A DNA stretch of 64,000 nucleotides from positions 124,001-188,000 of the forward strand of contig JAFDXY010000016.1 in assembly GCA_018267725.1 (NCBI GenBank), read 5' to 3'. A program made the translations under genes and the position numbers. Within the stretch, counting starts at the first letter, position 1. Each line of letters begins with the position of its first letter. Of the stretch, positions 8,809-17,354 are shown one piece after another. The notes below the pieces were generated by a model. That model saw only the letters and a program-made list of their open reading frames with translations, did not search any database and was not told the origin of the DNA. Source of the stretch: Bacteroidota bacterium (GTDB lineage Bacteria; Bacteroidota; Bacteroidia; Chitinophagales; Chitinophagaceae).

Positions 8809-9512
8809 TGTTTGCAATAATATTAACCGGTTTGGCTATTGGGTTTATTGGCAGCTTCCACTGTGTAGGCATGTGTGGGCCTATTGCTTTATCGTTACCT
8901 GTTAATACACAACAACCAACTAATAAAATTGTTGTTATTGTTTTATATAATATTGGTAGAGCTTTTACTTATGCTTTATTAGGTGCAATATTTGGTTTAA
9001 TTGGTAATCAGTTTGTATTAATTGGTTATCAACAAATATTATCTGTTGTATTAGGTTGTTTTATTTTATTGGTTTTATTGCTGAATAAAACATTAAATAT
9101 TGAAAGTAGATTTTTTAAAACATTACACATTCAAGTACAAAATAAATTAGCGTACTATCTTATTAAAAAAAATAACACATTTAATTTTTTTGTAATTGGA
9201 TTATTGAATGGGTTATTGCCCTGTGGCTTAGTTTATTTGGCTATTACTTCGGCTGTGGCAACAGGTTCTATAACTAACGGAGCATTATTAATGTTTGCTT
9301 TTGGGTTAGGCACTTTTCCGTTAATGTTTTCAATTATGGTATTAAGCAGGGCAATTGGTTTTAATGCAAGAAGAAATGTAAAAAAAATTATGCCTTTGTT
9401 TATTGCTTTAACAGCTTGTATGTTAATACTTCGTGGAATGAATTTAGGTGTGCCTTTTATTAGCCCCGCTTTTAATCAGCAAAATAAAACAGCTGCAATT
9501 AATTGTCATTAA
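8808..9512 (+). CDS. SafE/DsbD_2-family membrane protein of the cco cluster
   Basis: A 234-residue protein of about six membrane helices. Two internally related halves start at SFHCVGMCGP in helix 1 and NGLLPCGLVY in the fourth helix, giving paired cysteine and Cys-Gly/Pro motifs inside the membrane. This matches the family often named sulfite exporter TauE/SafE-like or DsbD_2, which commonly closes cco gene clusters. Copper delivery or thiol reduction for oxidase assembly is the likely role; sulfite export is not supported by context. The gene overlaps ccoH by one base. Confidence 0.8.
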   Translation: MFAIILTGLAIGFIGSFHCVGMCGPIALSLPVNTQQPTNKIVVIVLYNIGRAFTYALLGAIFGLIGNQFVLIGYQQILSVVLGCFILLVLLLNKTLNIESRFFKTLHIQVQNKLAYYLIKKNNTFNFFVIGLLNGLLPCGLVYLAITSAVATGSITNGALLMFAFGLGTFPLMFSIMVLSRAIGFNARRNVKKIMPLFIALTACMLILRGMNLGVPFISPAFNQQNKTAAINCH

Positions 9513-9559
9513 ATTATTGTTTGTATTAGTTATACCGATTCTTTTGCTACAAAATGGAT

Positions 9560-9618
9560 ATAAGGTTTTGTTTTTAATAAAACAGCCATTAAATTGCCCA
9601 ATATATAATAAGGTTTTG
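9560..9618. repeat. Short direct repeat in the gap before the aminopeptidase gene
   Basis: ATAAGGTTTTG occurs at 9560-9570 and again at 9608-9618 in the 167-base gap 9513-9679. A small hairpin, GCAAC-TGG-GTTGC, follows near 9630-9642. I see no convincing promoter consensus here. The copies may be regulatory or the remains of a decayed repeat. Confidence 0.4.
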
Positions 9619-9679
9619 AACTGAGCGTAGCAACTGGGTTGCCATACTTGCTGCAGTTTGTAACAAAAAATAAAAACAC

Positions 9680-11623
9680 ATGAAAAAATTTTTCTTTCAC
9701 TTTGTTTCGTTGTCATCTGTTGTTTTTTTTCTTTCTTCTTCTTTTGCACAACCCAATCGTTGGCAGCAAAGAGTAAAGTATGATATTGATGTAAAAATGG
9801 ATGTTACTGCCAACAGATTAAAAGGTATTGAAAAAATTGAATACACTAATAACTCACCAGACACATTACATAAAATTTTTATTCATTTATATTGGAATGC
9901 TTTTCAGCCTAACAGTAGTATGGATGTTCGTAGCAGAGAGTTAGGTAAAAATATTTTTATGAATAGTAGAGGAGAAGAAATACAAGATTGGGATTCGCGT
10001 GTAAAAGATCGTATAAGCAAATTAGCTCCATCTGAAATTGGTTATGATAGCGTAATAGAAATTAAAGTGAATGGTGTGCCTCAAAAAACTATTTATCATG
10101 AAACCATTTTAGAAGTGCAATTACACAAACCTATTTTACCAAACAGTAAAAGTTTTTTAGAAATAGATTTTAAATGCCAGGTGCCTGTACAAATTAGAAG
10201 AAGTGGTAGAGATAATGCAGAAGGTATACGTTATAGCATGAGCCAATGGTATCCTAAAATTGTAGAATACGATTATCAAGGTTGGAATGCCAACCCATAT
10301 ATTGCCAGAGAATTTTATGGTGTTTGGGGAGATTTTAATGTAAAAATTAATATTGATAAAAATTATATGGTAGCTGCAACAGGTGTGTTGCAAAACCCCA
10401 ACAGCATTGGGTTTGGTTATGAAACACCCGGAACAAAAATTCCTACAATTACTGCACCAACTATTACATGGAATTTTAAAGGAGAAAATATTCACGACTT
10501 TGTTTGGATGGCAGATAATAATTCAAAACATATATCAAAAAAAGTTGGTACAACCGTATTACATTGTTTTTATAAAGCCGGAGATTTAAAACAAGATAGT
10601 GCATGGAACAATGTATTATGGGCTGCCGAAAAAGTATTACCTTATATTGAAAGCAGATTTGGTAAATATCCTTATCCGCAATATTCATTTATACAAGGAG
10701 GAGATGGTGGAATGGAATATGCAATGGCAACGCTTATTAAAAACGCAAGTTTAGGCACTGTGTTTCATGAATGGATGCATAGTTGGTATCAACAAATTTT
10801 AGGCACTAATGAAAGCTTATTCCCGTGGATGGATGAAGGCTTTACTAGTTATGCTCAAAATGAAGTACATAGTTATTACAATAGTGAATGGATGGCACAA
10901 TCTCCTTACACAAGTGCAGCAGTAAAACAATTTACTACAAAACAAGTTGAAAGAGGCAGAACAACTTTACCATCTAAACAAGCAAGTAATTATGGCGGTT
11001 ACTATGCTTTGGTAAAAAGCGGATTGGAAGAACCAATGAGTACACATAGCGATCATTATAATACCAACATGGCATATAGTGCTGCTGCCTATAGCAAAGG
11101 AGCTGTTTTTTTAGCACAGTTAGGATATATTATTAGTGATAGTTTAAGAGATAAAACTTTACATGAATATTATAATTTATGGAAGTTTAAACATCCTAAT
11201 GCAAATGATTTTGTTAGAGTAGCTGAAAAGGTTAGCGGACTTGCATTGCAGTGGTATAAAGAATATTGGGTTTACAGCACCAAAACAATTGATTATGCAG
11301 TTGGCGATATAAATATTGTAAACAATAAAACAAGCATAACTATTAAACGTATTGGTAAAATGCCAATGCCAGTAGATGTATTATTAACTTTTAAAGATGG
11401 AACCAAAGAACTGCATACCATTCCGTTAGAATTAATGTTTGGAAGTAAACCTGCAGAAGATAATACACCAAGAATTGTAGAACCTGAATGGCGTTGGGTT
11501 GTACCTGAATATAGTTTTACAACTAACAGAGATATTAAAGATTTAAAAAGTATTGAAATAGACCCTACGCAACGAATGGCCGATGTAAATAGAAACAATA
11601 ATAAATTAGTTATACCAGATTAA
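9680..11623 (+). CDS. Secreted M1-family zinc aminopeptidase
   Basis: A 647-residue protein with a clear N-terminal signal sequence (hydrophobic FVSLSSVVFFLSSSFA, likely cleaved after residue 23). The zinc site is HEWMH at 363-367 with the third ligand Glu386 18 residues later in WMDEGF, as in gluzincins. GGMEYAM just before it corresponds to the substrate-binding GAMEN motif of M1 enzymes. The N-terminal domain has the beta-sandwich pattern of the family. It should act in the periplasm or at the cell surface, removing N-terminal residues from peptides taken as nutrients. It stands alone, downstream of but probably separate from the cco operon. Confidence 0.9.
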   Translation: MKKFFFHFVSLSSVVFFLSSSFAQPNRWQQRVKYDIDVKMDVTANRLKGIEKIEYTNNSPDTLHKIFIHLYWNAFQPNSSMDVRSRELGKNIFMNSRGEEIQDWDSRVKDRISKLAPSEIGYDSVIEIKVNGVPQKTIYHETILEVQLHKPILPNSKSFLEIDFKCQVPVQIRRSGRDNAEGIRYSMSQWYPKIVEYDYQGWNANPYIAREFYGVWGDFNVKINIDKNYMVAATGVLQNPNSIGFGYETPGTKIPTITAPTITWNFKGENIHDFVWMADNNSKHISKKVGTTVLHCFYKAGDLKQDSAWNNVLWAAEKVLPYIESRFGKYPYPQYSFIQGGDGGMEYAMATLIKNASLGTVFHEWMHSWYQQILGTNESLFPWMDEGFTSYAQNEVHSYYNSEWMAQSPYTSAAVKQFTTKQVERGRTTLPSKQASNYGGYYALVKSGLEEPMSTHSDHYNTNMAYSAAAYSKGAVFLAQLGYIISDSLRDKTLHEYYNLWKFKHPNANDFVRVAEKVSGLALQWYKEYWVYSTKTIDYAVGDINIVNNKTSITIKRIGKMPMPVDVLLTFKDGTKELHTIPLELMFGSKPAEDNTPRIVEPEWRWVVPEYSFTTNRDIKDLKSIEIDPTQRMADVNRNNNKLVIPD

Positions 11624-11638
11624 TTTATTTCATCATTG

Positions 11639-11718
11639 CCTTTAAAGGACTCATATAGAGAAGAACGAATGCGAGGAGACAATCTGTTTCTTATTCTCGT
11701 AGTAGAACATCTTTAAAG
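11639..11718. repeat. Palindromic CTTTAAAG pair flanking an imperfect hairpin between convergent genes
   Basis: CCTTTAAAGG (11639-11648) is a perfect 10-bp palindrome, and CTTTAAAG recurs at 11711-11718. Each can pair with itself or with the other. Between them ACGA..GAGGAGAC and GTTTCTTATTCTCGT (11665-11700) can form an imperfect stem. The element fills the gap between the convergent aminopeptidase and dcd genes, so a bidirectional terminator or a decayed palindromic repeat are both possible. Confidence 0.35.
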
Positions 11719-11750
11719 GAAACCATGTTTTGTGTTTTCACCAAACAATT

Positions 11751-12287
11751 CTAAAATTTATTCTTCCACATCATACTCTCAACAGGTTTATTGGGTTGCC
11801 CGCTATATTTAGCGTTTGCTTTTTGGTTATATTTTACTTCAATTTCACCATCAACCGGAAAATAAATTAATTGCCCAATGGGCATTCCTTTATAAATTTT
11901 AACGGGTTGTTTGACAGAAATTTCTAAAGTCCAGTTACCACAAAAACCAACATCACCTTTTCCTGCAGTTGCATGAATATCAATACCCAAACGGCCTGTA
12001 GAAGATTTGCCTTCTAAAAAAGGAACATGGGCATGTGTTTCGGTATATTCTAATGTTACACCCAAATAAAAAATATGCGGATATAAAACAAGACCTTCAT
12101 CGGGTATTTCAAAATACTCAATAGTGTTATGTTTTTTTGCATCTATTAAATGATCTTTATAAGTTGCCAATGTACTTCCTAAATGCACATCGTAACTATT
12201 ACTTCCCAAACATGCTCTATCATAAGGTTCTAACTTAATAGTGCCTTTTTCTATTTCTTCTAAAATGCGTTTATCAGATAAAATCAT
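11751..12287 (-). CDS. dcd: dCTP deaminase
   Basis: A 178-residue enzyme of the dUTPase/Dcd fold. It begins MILSDKRILEEIEKG, typical for Dcd, and holds the active-site strand FLEGKSSTGRLGIDIHATAG followed by GDVGFCGNWTLEI with the catalytic glutamate. It converts dCTP to dUTP (or directly to dUMP in bifunctional members), feeding thymidylate synthesis. The sequence does not tell me which form this is. It is convergent with the aminopeptidase and divergent from the phosphopantetheinyl transferase. Confidence 0.92.
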   Translation of the reverse strand: MILSDKRILEEIEKGTIKLEPYDRACLGSNSYDVHLGSTLATYKDHLIDAKKHNTIEYFEIPDEGLVLYPHIFYLGVTLEYTETHAHVPFLEGKSSTGRLGIDIHATAGKGDVGFCGNWTLEISVKQPVKIYKGMPIGQLIYFPVDGEIEVKYNQKANAKYSGQPNKPVESMMWKNKF

Positions 12288-12342
12288 ACATTAATTATAA
12301 ATGAAAAATATTAATTGTTTGAACGAAAATTCAATCATGTAT

Positions 12343-12351
12343 TGTACTTTG
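12343..12351 (+). promoter_or_regulatory. Probable promoter -7 element of the phosphopantetheinyl transferase gene
   Basis: TGTACTTTG resembles the Bacteroidota -7 element, with a TTTG at 12318-12321 as a possible -33 element 22 bases upstream. It lies downstream of the earliest in-frame ATG (12301) and so argues that translation begins later. Confidence 0.4.
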
Positions 12352-12362
12352 CAAAATAATAC

Positions 12363-12394
12363 TTCAACATTCATCATTCAAAATTCATTATTTA
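12363..12394. repeat. Intergenic ATTCAACATT/AAAATTCAT-type repeat
   Basis: The run TTCAACATTCATCATTCAAA with a following AATTCATT belongs to a family of A+T-rich intergenic sequences seen repeatedly in this window (23351-23417, 40433-40490, 54143-54182, 54541-54578 and others). It falls between the promoter-like element and the preferred start of the next gene. Confidence 0.5.
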
Positions 12395-12396
12395 TT

Positions 12397-13026
12397 TTGG
12401 CTTTGTTTTATCAACAAAATATTAACTCTAACACCAACTTAGCAATTTGGAAGATTGAAGAATCTGAAGATTTTTTTACACAAGCAGTTTCTTTACAAAG
12501 AGAAATTACACATCCGCACAAACGGTTGCAACACTTGGCAGGCAGGTATTTACTTAAATTTTTGTATCCCGATTTTCCTGATGAAGAAATATTAATTGCC
12601 AACACACGTAAACCATATTTGCCTTACGAGCAGTATCATTTTTCAATTTCACATTGCGGAGATTTTGCTGCAGCAATTGTAAGTAAAACTGAAAGAGTTG
12701 GAATTGATATTGAAATACCAACTATAAAAGTTTTAAAAATTCAAAACAAATTTTTAAGCGAAATTGAAATAGATAACATTCAACATTCAGTAGTAAACAT
12801 TCAATTAAATACTTTATTATGGAGTTGTAAAGAAGCCATGTATAAATGGTGGGGTTGGGGTGAAGTTGATTTTAAAAAAATGTTACAACTGCAATTTATT
12901 TCTATAAATGCAAAAGAAATAATACCTGCAAAATTTATTCATCACAACATAAAAGCAGAGTTACAATTGCATTATAAATTATTCGAAAACCTTTGTTTGG
13001 CGTGGGTTTGCAGTAATGAAGGTTAA
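12397..13026 (+). CDS. 4'-phosphopantetheinyl transferase (Sfp/EntD superfamily)
   Basis: The enzyme transfers 4'-phosphopantetheine from CoA to carrier proteins. It contains the magnesium-binding motif GIDIE and the second signature WSCKEAMYKWWG, with HFSISHCGDFAAA and the basic HKRLQHLAGR region in the N-terminal half. I chose the TTG at 12397 (MALFYQQNIN...; 209 residues). Earlier in-frame ATGs at 12301 and 12337 would include a promoter-like element and an intergenic repeat, and the added residues are low complexity. The start is not certain. It ends with a four-base overlap with the convergent NAD(P)-binding gene. Confidence 0.85.
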   Translation: MALFYQQNINSNTNLAIWKIEESEDFFTQAVSLQREITHPHKRLQHLAGRYLLKFLYPDFPDEEILIANTRKPYLPYEQYHFSISHCGDFAAAIVSKTERVGIDIEIPTIKVLKIQNKFLSEIEIDNIQHSVVNIQLNTLLWSCKEAMYKWWGWGEVDFKKMLQLQFISINAKEIIPAKFIHHNIKAELQLHYKLFENLCLAWVCSNEG

Positions 13027-13661
13027 TTACTTATGCCAACACGGTGTTTTATAAATTCATTATTTTGTAATTCATTCAACATAAAAAATGCTAAGTCTCC
13101 CGCATTAATTTTATAATTATTGGGCACAGGTGCAAAATCTTTATTGGTTACAAAACTTCCGGTTGCATGTGCATCAATAATATCGGGAGAACAAACAAAA
13201 GTCCAATTAAGGTTTGATTGTTTTAAATAATTATATGCTTCTTCATGTTCAAGCCCAACAGGTAAAAATTCGGCAGGATAAGCATGGCTGTGCAATAACA
13301 ATGTGTCTTTGCCCGGAGCATTTAAAATACCCATTCCGCCCAAAGCAATAATTCTGTTTACGTGTGCTTTCTCCATTTGTTTAATTATGTTTTTAATACC
13401 TAAACTTCGTGTTTTATCTTTCCCGTCAAAACTTCCGCCAAGTACAGATATTACAGCATCAGAACCTGCAATAGTGTTATACACTTCTGTTTCATCAAAC
13501 ACATAACCTTTTATTGCATGTAGGTTATGATTTTCTTCTTCTTCATTAAAAAAAATTTCTACATTTCTTCCAAATGCGTTTACGGTATAACCTTTTGCCA
13601 AAGCTTGATGTACAACGTGTTTACCAACCATACCGGTTGCTCCAAATACGCTAAGTTTCAT
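13023..13661 (-). CDS. NAD(P)-binding Rossmann-fold protein (NmrA/BVR-B-like)
   Basis: A 212-residue atypical short-chain dehydrogenase. The N-terminal KLSVFGATGMVGKHVV gives the GxxGxxG dinucleotide-binding motif, and SDAVISVLGG follows the third strand. There is no YxxxK catalytic pair, which is usual in the NAD(P)H-binding (PF13460-type) group. The substrate cannot be predicted; related proteins act as flavin or biliverdin reductases or as redox sensors. It is followed on the same strand by nothing and preceded by ytxJ. Confidence 0.75.
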   Translation of the reverse strand: MKLSVFGATGMVGKHVVHQALAKGYTVNAFGRNVEIFFNEEEENHNLHAIKGYVFDETEVYNTIAGSDAVISVLGGSFDGKDKTRSLGIKNIIKQMEKAHVNRIIALGGMGILNAPGKDTLLLHSHAYPAEFLPVGLEHEEAYNYLKQSNLNWTFVCSPDIIDAHATGSFVTNKDFAPVPNNYKINAGDLAFFMLNELQNNEFIKHRVGISN

Positions 13662-13686
13662 AAAAAAAATTTACTTAAAGGTACAA

Positions 13687-14025
13687 TTAATTAGCTGAAA
13701 AAATTGCATGTACTATGTCATTTGCATTAATACCCGAATGGCTTTCAGTATAAACACATTTTCCATTTTTAATGATTAAAATTTGTGGAGATTCGTGATG
13801 TGTTTTATACAATTCGGCAATGGTGTTTGAAATATTTCTGTAAGCAAGTAAATCAAGATAATAAAAATCTGTACCAGAAGGTATTTCAAATTTCTCTAAT
13901 CTGCTAAAAGCCATTTTGCTAATGCTACAACGTGTACTGTGTTTAAAAATTATTTGTGGCCTAATGAAAGATTGTTGATTAATATGTTGCAGTTGCTCAA
14001 TTTGTGAAAGCGGCGTCCAATTCAT
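13687..14025 (-). CDS. ytxJ: YtxJ-family bacilliredoxin
   Basis: A 112-residue thioredoxin-fold protein with one active-site cysteine in HSTRCSISKMA (about residues 29-39), the monothiol motif of YtxJ (BrxC-type) bacilliredoxins. The later SPQILIIKNGKCVY supplies the cis-proline strand. Such proteins remove bacillithiol from S-bacillithiolated proteins after oxidative stress, and their presence implies that the organism makes bacillithiol. It starts 14 bases after the small lipoprotein gene on the same strand. Confidence 0.87.
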   Translation of the reverse strand: MNWTPLSQIEQLQHINQQSFIRPQIIFKHSTRCSISKMAFSRLEKFEIPSGTDFYYLDLLAYRNISNTIAELYKTHHESPQILIIKNGKCVYTESHSGINANDIVHAIFSAN

Positions 14026-14039
14026 GTTAAAAGAAAAAA

Positions 14040-14159
14040 TTATGGTTTGAAATAACGAGGGTTAGTTGTAGGGCAACCTCTACCACGCCCCGGAGCACAA
14101 GATTGTAATAACACACTTAAAGTAATTGCACTAATTAAAACAACGATTATTTTCTTCAT
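14040..14159 (-). CDS. Small putative lipoprotein (39 residues)
   Basis: This short ORF encodes a lysine-started hydrophobic signal (MKKIIVVLISAITLSVL) ending in the lipobox LLQSC, followed by only 18 residues rich in Gly, Pro and Arg with a second cysteine (APGRGRGCPTTNPRYFKP). It would be a lipid-anchored peptide with an 18- to 19-residue exposed tail. Proteins of this shape (lipobox, then a Gly/Pro/Arg tail with GCP) recur in the phylum, to my recollection, without known function. It is 14 bases upstream of ytxJ in the same orientation and possibly cotranscribed. Confidence 0.7.
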   Translation of the reverse strand: MKKIIVVLISAITLSVLLQSCAPGRGRGCPTTNPRYFKP

Positions 14160-14264
14160 AAAATAAAATAATTAATTATCAACGTATTTTGCGGCTTCTT
14201 TTTACGAAGTTAATAGTTAGGCTTTGAATACAATAAAATAAGCCATAAAATTTAAGAAATTAAT

Positions 14265-15620
14265 ATGAAAATACATTTTATATCTATTGGAGGAAGCGTA
14301 ATGCACCAGTTAGCAATTGCCTTGCATAAAAAAGGATATGTTGTAACAGGTACCGATGATGAAATTTTTGAACCTGCTAAAACCAATTTACAAAAAGAAG
14401 GATTGCTGCCTACAACTATAGGTTGGCAACCCAATTTAATTACGAAAGATATTGATGCAATAATTTTAGGAATGCATGCTAAAACAGATAATCCTGAATT
14501 ACAAAAAGCAAAAGAATTGGGTTTAAAAATTTATTCTTTTCCCGAATATATTTATCAAGAAAGTTTGAATAAAACAAGAGTTGCAATTGGTGGCAGTCAT
14601 GGTAAAACTACAACAACCAGTATGGTAATGCACGTATTAAAACAATGCCATAAAGATTTTGATTATTTGGTAGGAGCAAAGTTGGAAGGGTTTGAACAAA
14701 GTGTAAATATTACCAATGCTTCTATTGTAGTATGCGAGGCAGATGAGTATCCTGCAAGTGCAATTGAACGCAAACCAAAATTTCATTTCTTGTTTCCGCA
14801 TATTGCAGTAATTACGGGCATTGCATGGGATCATATTAATATCTTTCCAACGTTTGAAAACTATAAAGAGCAATTCATCATCTTCATAAATAAAATTGAA
14901 AAAAATGGTATTTTAATTTATAACGAAAGCGATGATGTATTAAAAGAAATTGTTATAAACAATAAACGAAATGATATTCGCTATCAACCTTATTCACTTC
15001 CAATTCATAAAATAGAAAATGGTAAAACAACTATTATAATTGAAGGCATAACAAAAGAAATAAAAGTATTTGGTAATCATAATTTATTAAACTTAAATGC
15101 AGCTTATTTTGTTTGTAAAGAATTAAATATTAATGCTGCCAATTTTGTAAATGCTATTGCTAATTTTACAGGTGCAGCTAAAAGGTTAGAGTTATTAGCA
15201 AGCAATACTATTACTAATGTTTATAGAGATTTTGCACATGCACCCAGTAAAGTAATTGCAACTATTAATGCTGTTAAACAACAATACAACAACCGAAAAT
15301 TAATAGCCATTTTAGAACTGCATACTTTTAGCAGTTTAAACGAAAATTTTATGAAAGAATATAACGGAGCAATGGATAAGGCCGATGTTGCCGTTATATT
15401 TTACAGCAAACACGCTTTAGAATTAAAACAAATGCCTTTACTTCCAAAAGAAAAAGTAATAGAAGGTTTTGCAAAAAATGGATTGCAAGTAATAAATGAT
15501 AAAGAAGAATTAAATAATTTTTTACACGAACAAGATTATTCCAATACCAATTTATTATTAATGAGCAGCGGTAATTATGATGGTTTAGATATAATACAAT
15601 TTGCAAAAGAAATAGTGTAG
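14265..15620 (+). CDS. mpl: Mpl-like UDP-N-acetylmuramate:peptide ligase (Mur ligase family)
   Basis: A 451-residue Mur ligase. The N-terminal domain begins MKIHFISIGGSVMHQLA, the ATP-binding loop is GGSHGKTTTT, and the central domain holds CEADEYPAS and TGIAWDHINIFP. The HxEYDTAY-like position and C-terminal ligase domain (FAHAPSKVIATI) fit Mpl better than MurC. Mpl recycles murein by joining the tripeptide L-Ala-D-Glu-mesoDap to UDP-MurNAc. MurC remains possible by homology, but MurC normally lies in a dcw cluster, which is absent here. The 105-base gap before it has no clear terminator. Confidence 0.82.
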   Translation: MKIHFISIGGSVMHQLAIALHKKGYVVTGTDDEIFEPAKTNLQKEGLLPTTIGWQPNLITKDIDAIILGMHAKTDNPELQKAKELGLKIYSFPEYIYQESLNKTRVAIGGSHGKTTTTSMVMHVLKQCHKDFDYLVGAKLEGFEQSVNITNASIVVCEADEYPASAIERKPKFHFLFPHIAVITGIAWDHINIFPTFENYKEQFIIFINKIEKNGILIYNESDDVLKEIVINNKRNDIRYQPYSLPIHKIENGKTTIIIEGITKEIKVFGNHNLLNLNAAYFVCKELNINAANFVNAIANFTGAAKRLELLASNTITNVYRDFAHAPSKVIATINAVKQQYNNRKLIAILELHTFSSLNENFMKEYNGAMDKADVAVIFYSKHALELKQMPLLPKEKVIEGFAKNGLQVINDKEELNNFLHEQDYSNTNLLLMSSGNYDGLDIIQFAKEIV

Positions 15621-15674
15621 CAATATTTCATCAACAAAAAATAAATTTATTTTCGTACACATAAAAAAGTATTA

Positions 15675-16445
15675 ATGAATTTACAATTAACTAACCCGCT
15701 TGCATTTATAGATTTAGAAACAACAGGTATAAACATAAGCACCGATAGAATTGTTGAAATTGCCATTGTAAAAATTTTGCAAGATGGTACTAAGCAAGTA
15801 AAAAGAAAATTAATTAACCCACAAATACCTATACCCAAAGCAGCAAGCGATGTGCATGGCATAACCAATGAAATGGTAAAAGATGCACCTACATTTAAAC
15901 AAGCTGCCAATGAAATAAAACAATTTATAAATAATTGCGATTTAGCAGGATACAACAGCAACAGGTTTGATATTCCTATGTTAATTGAAGAATTTTTGCG
16001 AGCAGGTTTAGAATTTAGTACCGATGCAATTAAAACTTTAGATGTTCAAAAAATATTTCATATGATGGAGCAGCGAACATTAAGTGCTGCTTATAAATTT
16101 TATTGCAATAAACAATTAACCGATGCACACTCTGCCGAGGCAGATGCAACTGCCACTTGGGAAGTATTAGAAGCACAAGTACAACGCTATCCGCAAATTG
16201 GCAACACCGTACAAAGCATTGTAAAATTTACAGGAGAAGATGATATTGTAGATTTTGCCAGAAGATTTATAAAAGAAAATGGAATTGAAATATTTAATTT
16301 CGGAAAACATAAAGGCAAATCTGTTGCTCAAGTTTTAAAAGAAGAACCGCAATATTATGATTGGATGATGAAAGGAGATTTTTCAATGAATACAAAACAA
16401 AAACTTACCGAAATACTTAACAGAATATTGTTGAAAAAGGGTTAA
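15675..16445 (+). CDS. DnaQ-like 3'-5' exonuclease
   Basis: A 256-residue protein with an N-terminal DEDDh exonuclease domain: ExoI FIDLETTGI (Asp and Glu), ExoII AGYNSNRFDIPML, and ExoIII HSAEADATATWEVL. The C-terminal part has FNFGKHKGKSVAQVL, a short domain seen in exodeoxyribonuclease X-like proteins and some polymerase epsilon-like subunits. It probably trims or proofreads DNA ends. Whether it serves polymerase III or works alone is not visible from its neighbours. Confidence 0.85.
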   Translation: MNLQLTNPLAFIDLETTGINISTDRIVEIAIVKILQDGTKQVKRKLINPQIPIPKAASDVHGITNEMVKDAPTFKQAANEIKQFINNCDLAGYNSNRFDIPMLIEEFLRAGLEFSTDAIKTLDVQKIFHMMEQRTLSAAYKFYCNKQLTDAHSAEADATATWEVLEAQVQRYPQIGNTVQSIVKFTGEDDIVDFARRFIKENGIEIFNFGKHKGKSVAQVLKEEPQYYDWMMKGDFSMNTKQKLTEILNRILLKKG

Positions 16446-16532
16446 AATATACCGTTTACCGAAAAAAATAGTAAAAAGTTTTAAGCCATCCATTTAAAAC
16501 TGTAATTTCACGCTACCAATAACCCCCACGCA

Positions 16533-17306
16533 TTGGAAAAAATTGTTATTATACCAACTTACAATGAGAAGGATAATATAGAAGCAATAATAAATGCTGT
16601 ATTCTCTCTTCATCAAAATTATCATGTACTTATTATTGATGATAACTCACCAGACGGTACTGCACAAATTGTAAAAAATTTAATAGAAAAATATCCGCAT
16701 CAATTACATTTAGAAGAACGCAAAGGCAAACAAGGCTTGGGTACTGCTTATATCCACGGATTTAAATGGGCATTAAAAAACGGTTACGAATATATATTTG
16801 AAATGGATGCAGATTTTTCTCATAGTCCGTTTGATTTAGAAAGATTATATAAAGCATGTAAAGATAAGTTAGGAGATATTGCTGTAGGTAGCCGTTATGT
16901 TAGCGGAGGTAAAATAGAAAATTGGCCTTTAGATAGAAGGCTGTATTCAAAAGGCGGTGCATTATATACAAAAATAATTACATGGATGCCGGTAAACGAT
17001 CCTACGGCAGGTTTTGTTTGTTATAAAAGAAAAGTATTAGAAACAATAAATTTCAAAGCAATAAACTTTGTTGGATACGCCTTTCAGATTGAAATGAAAT
17101 TTGCAGTATGGAAACTTGGTTTTAAAATTGTTGAAGTGCCCATAACTTTTAAAGATCGAAAAGTTGGTTACAGTAAAATGAGTAAAGGCATTTTGAAAGA
17201 AGGCGTATTAGGTGTACTTAAAATACAGTGGCAAAGTATGTTTAAAAATTACAGAAGAAAAGTAGCAGCTAAAGTAGTAGTACCTTCTTTTGTTAAAGAA
17301 AAATAA
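16533..17306 (+). CDS. Polyprenol-phosphate-mannose synthase-like glycosyltransferase (GT2)
   Basis: A 257-residue GT-A fold enzyme. KIVIIPTYNEKDNI and LIIDDNSPDGT bind the nucleotide sugar; FEMDADFSHSP contains the DxD metal site; SRYVSGGKIENWPL and the C-terminal EVPITFKDR match DPM1-type synthases. These enzymes transfer mannose (or another sugar) from GDP-mannose to a polyprenyl phosphate at the inner membrane. There is no C-terminal membrane domain, so it is the soluble type. The start is TTG, as no in-frame ATG lies nearby. The GT39-like transferase at 27616-29244 would use such a lipid-linked sugar donor. Confidence 0.88.
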   Translation: MEKIVIIPTYNEKDNIEAIINAVFSLHQNYHVLIIDDNSPDGTAQIVKNLIEKYPHQLHLEERKGKQGLGTAYIHGFKWALKNGYEYIFEMDADFSHSPFDLERLYKACKDKLGDIAVGSRYVSGGKIENWPLDRRLYSKGGALYTKIITWMPVNDPTAGFVCYKRKVLETINFKAINFVGYAFQIEMKFAVWKLGFKIVEVPITFKDRKVGYSKMSKGILKEGVLGVLKIQWQSMFKNYRRKVAAKVVVPSFVKEK

Positions 17307-17354
17307 TTTCTATCTCTTTTATTGTCCTTCCAAATTTTTTCTTTCTTTTAATAA

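Noticed and set aside
9444..9749. 101-residue minus-strand ORF across the gap before the aminopeptidase
   Set aside because: It overlaps the ends of two good genes in antisense and has low-complexity composition.
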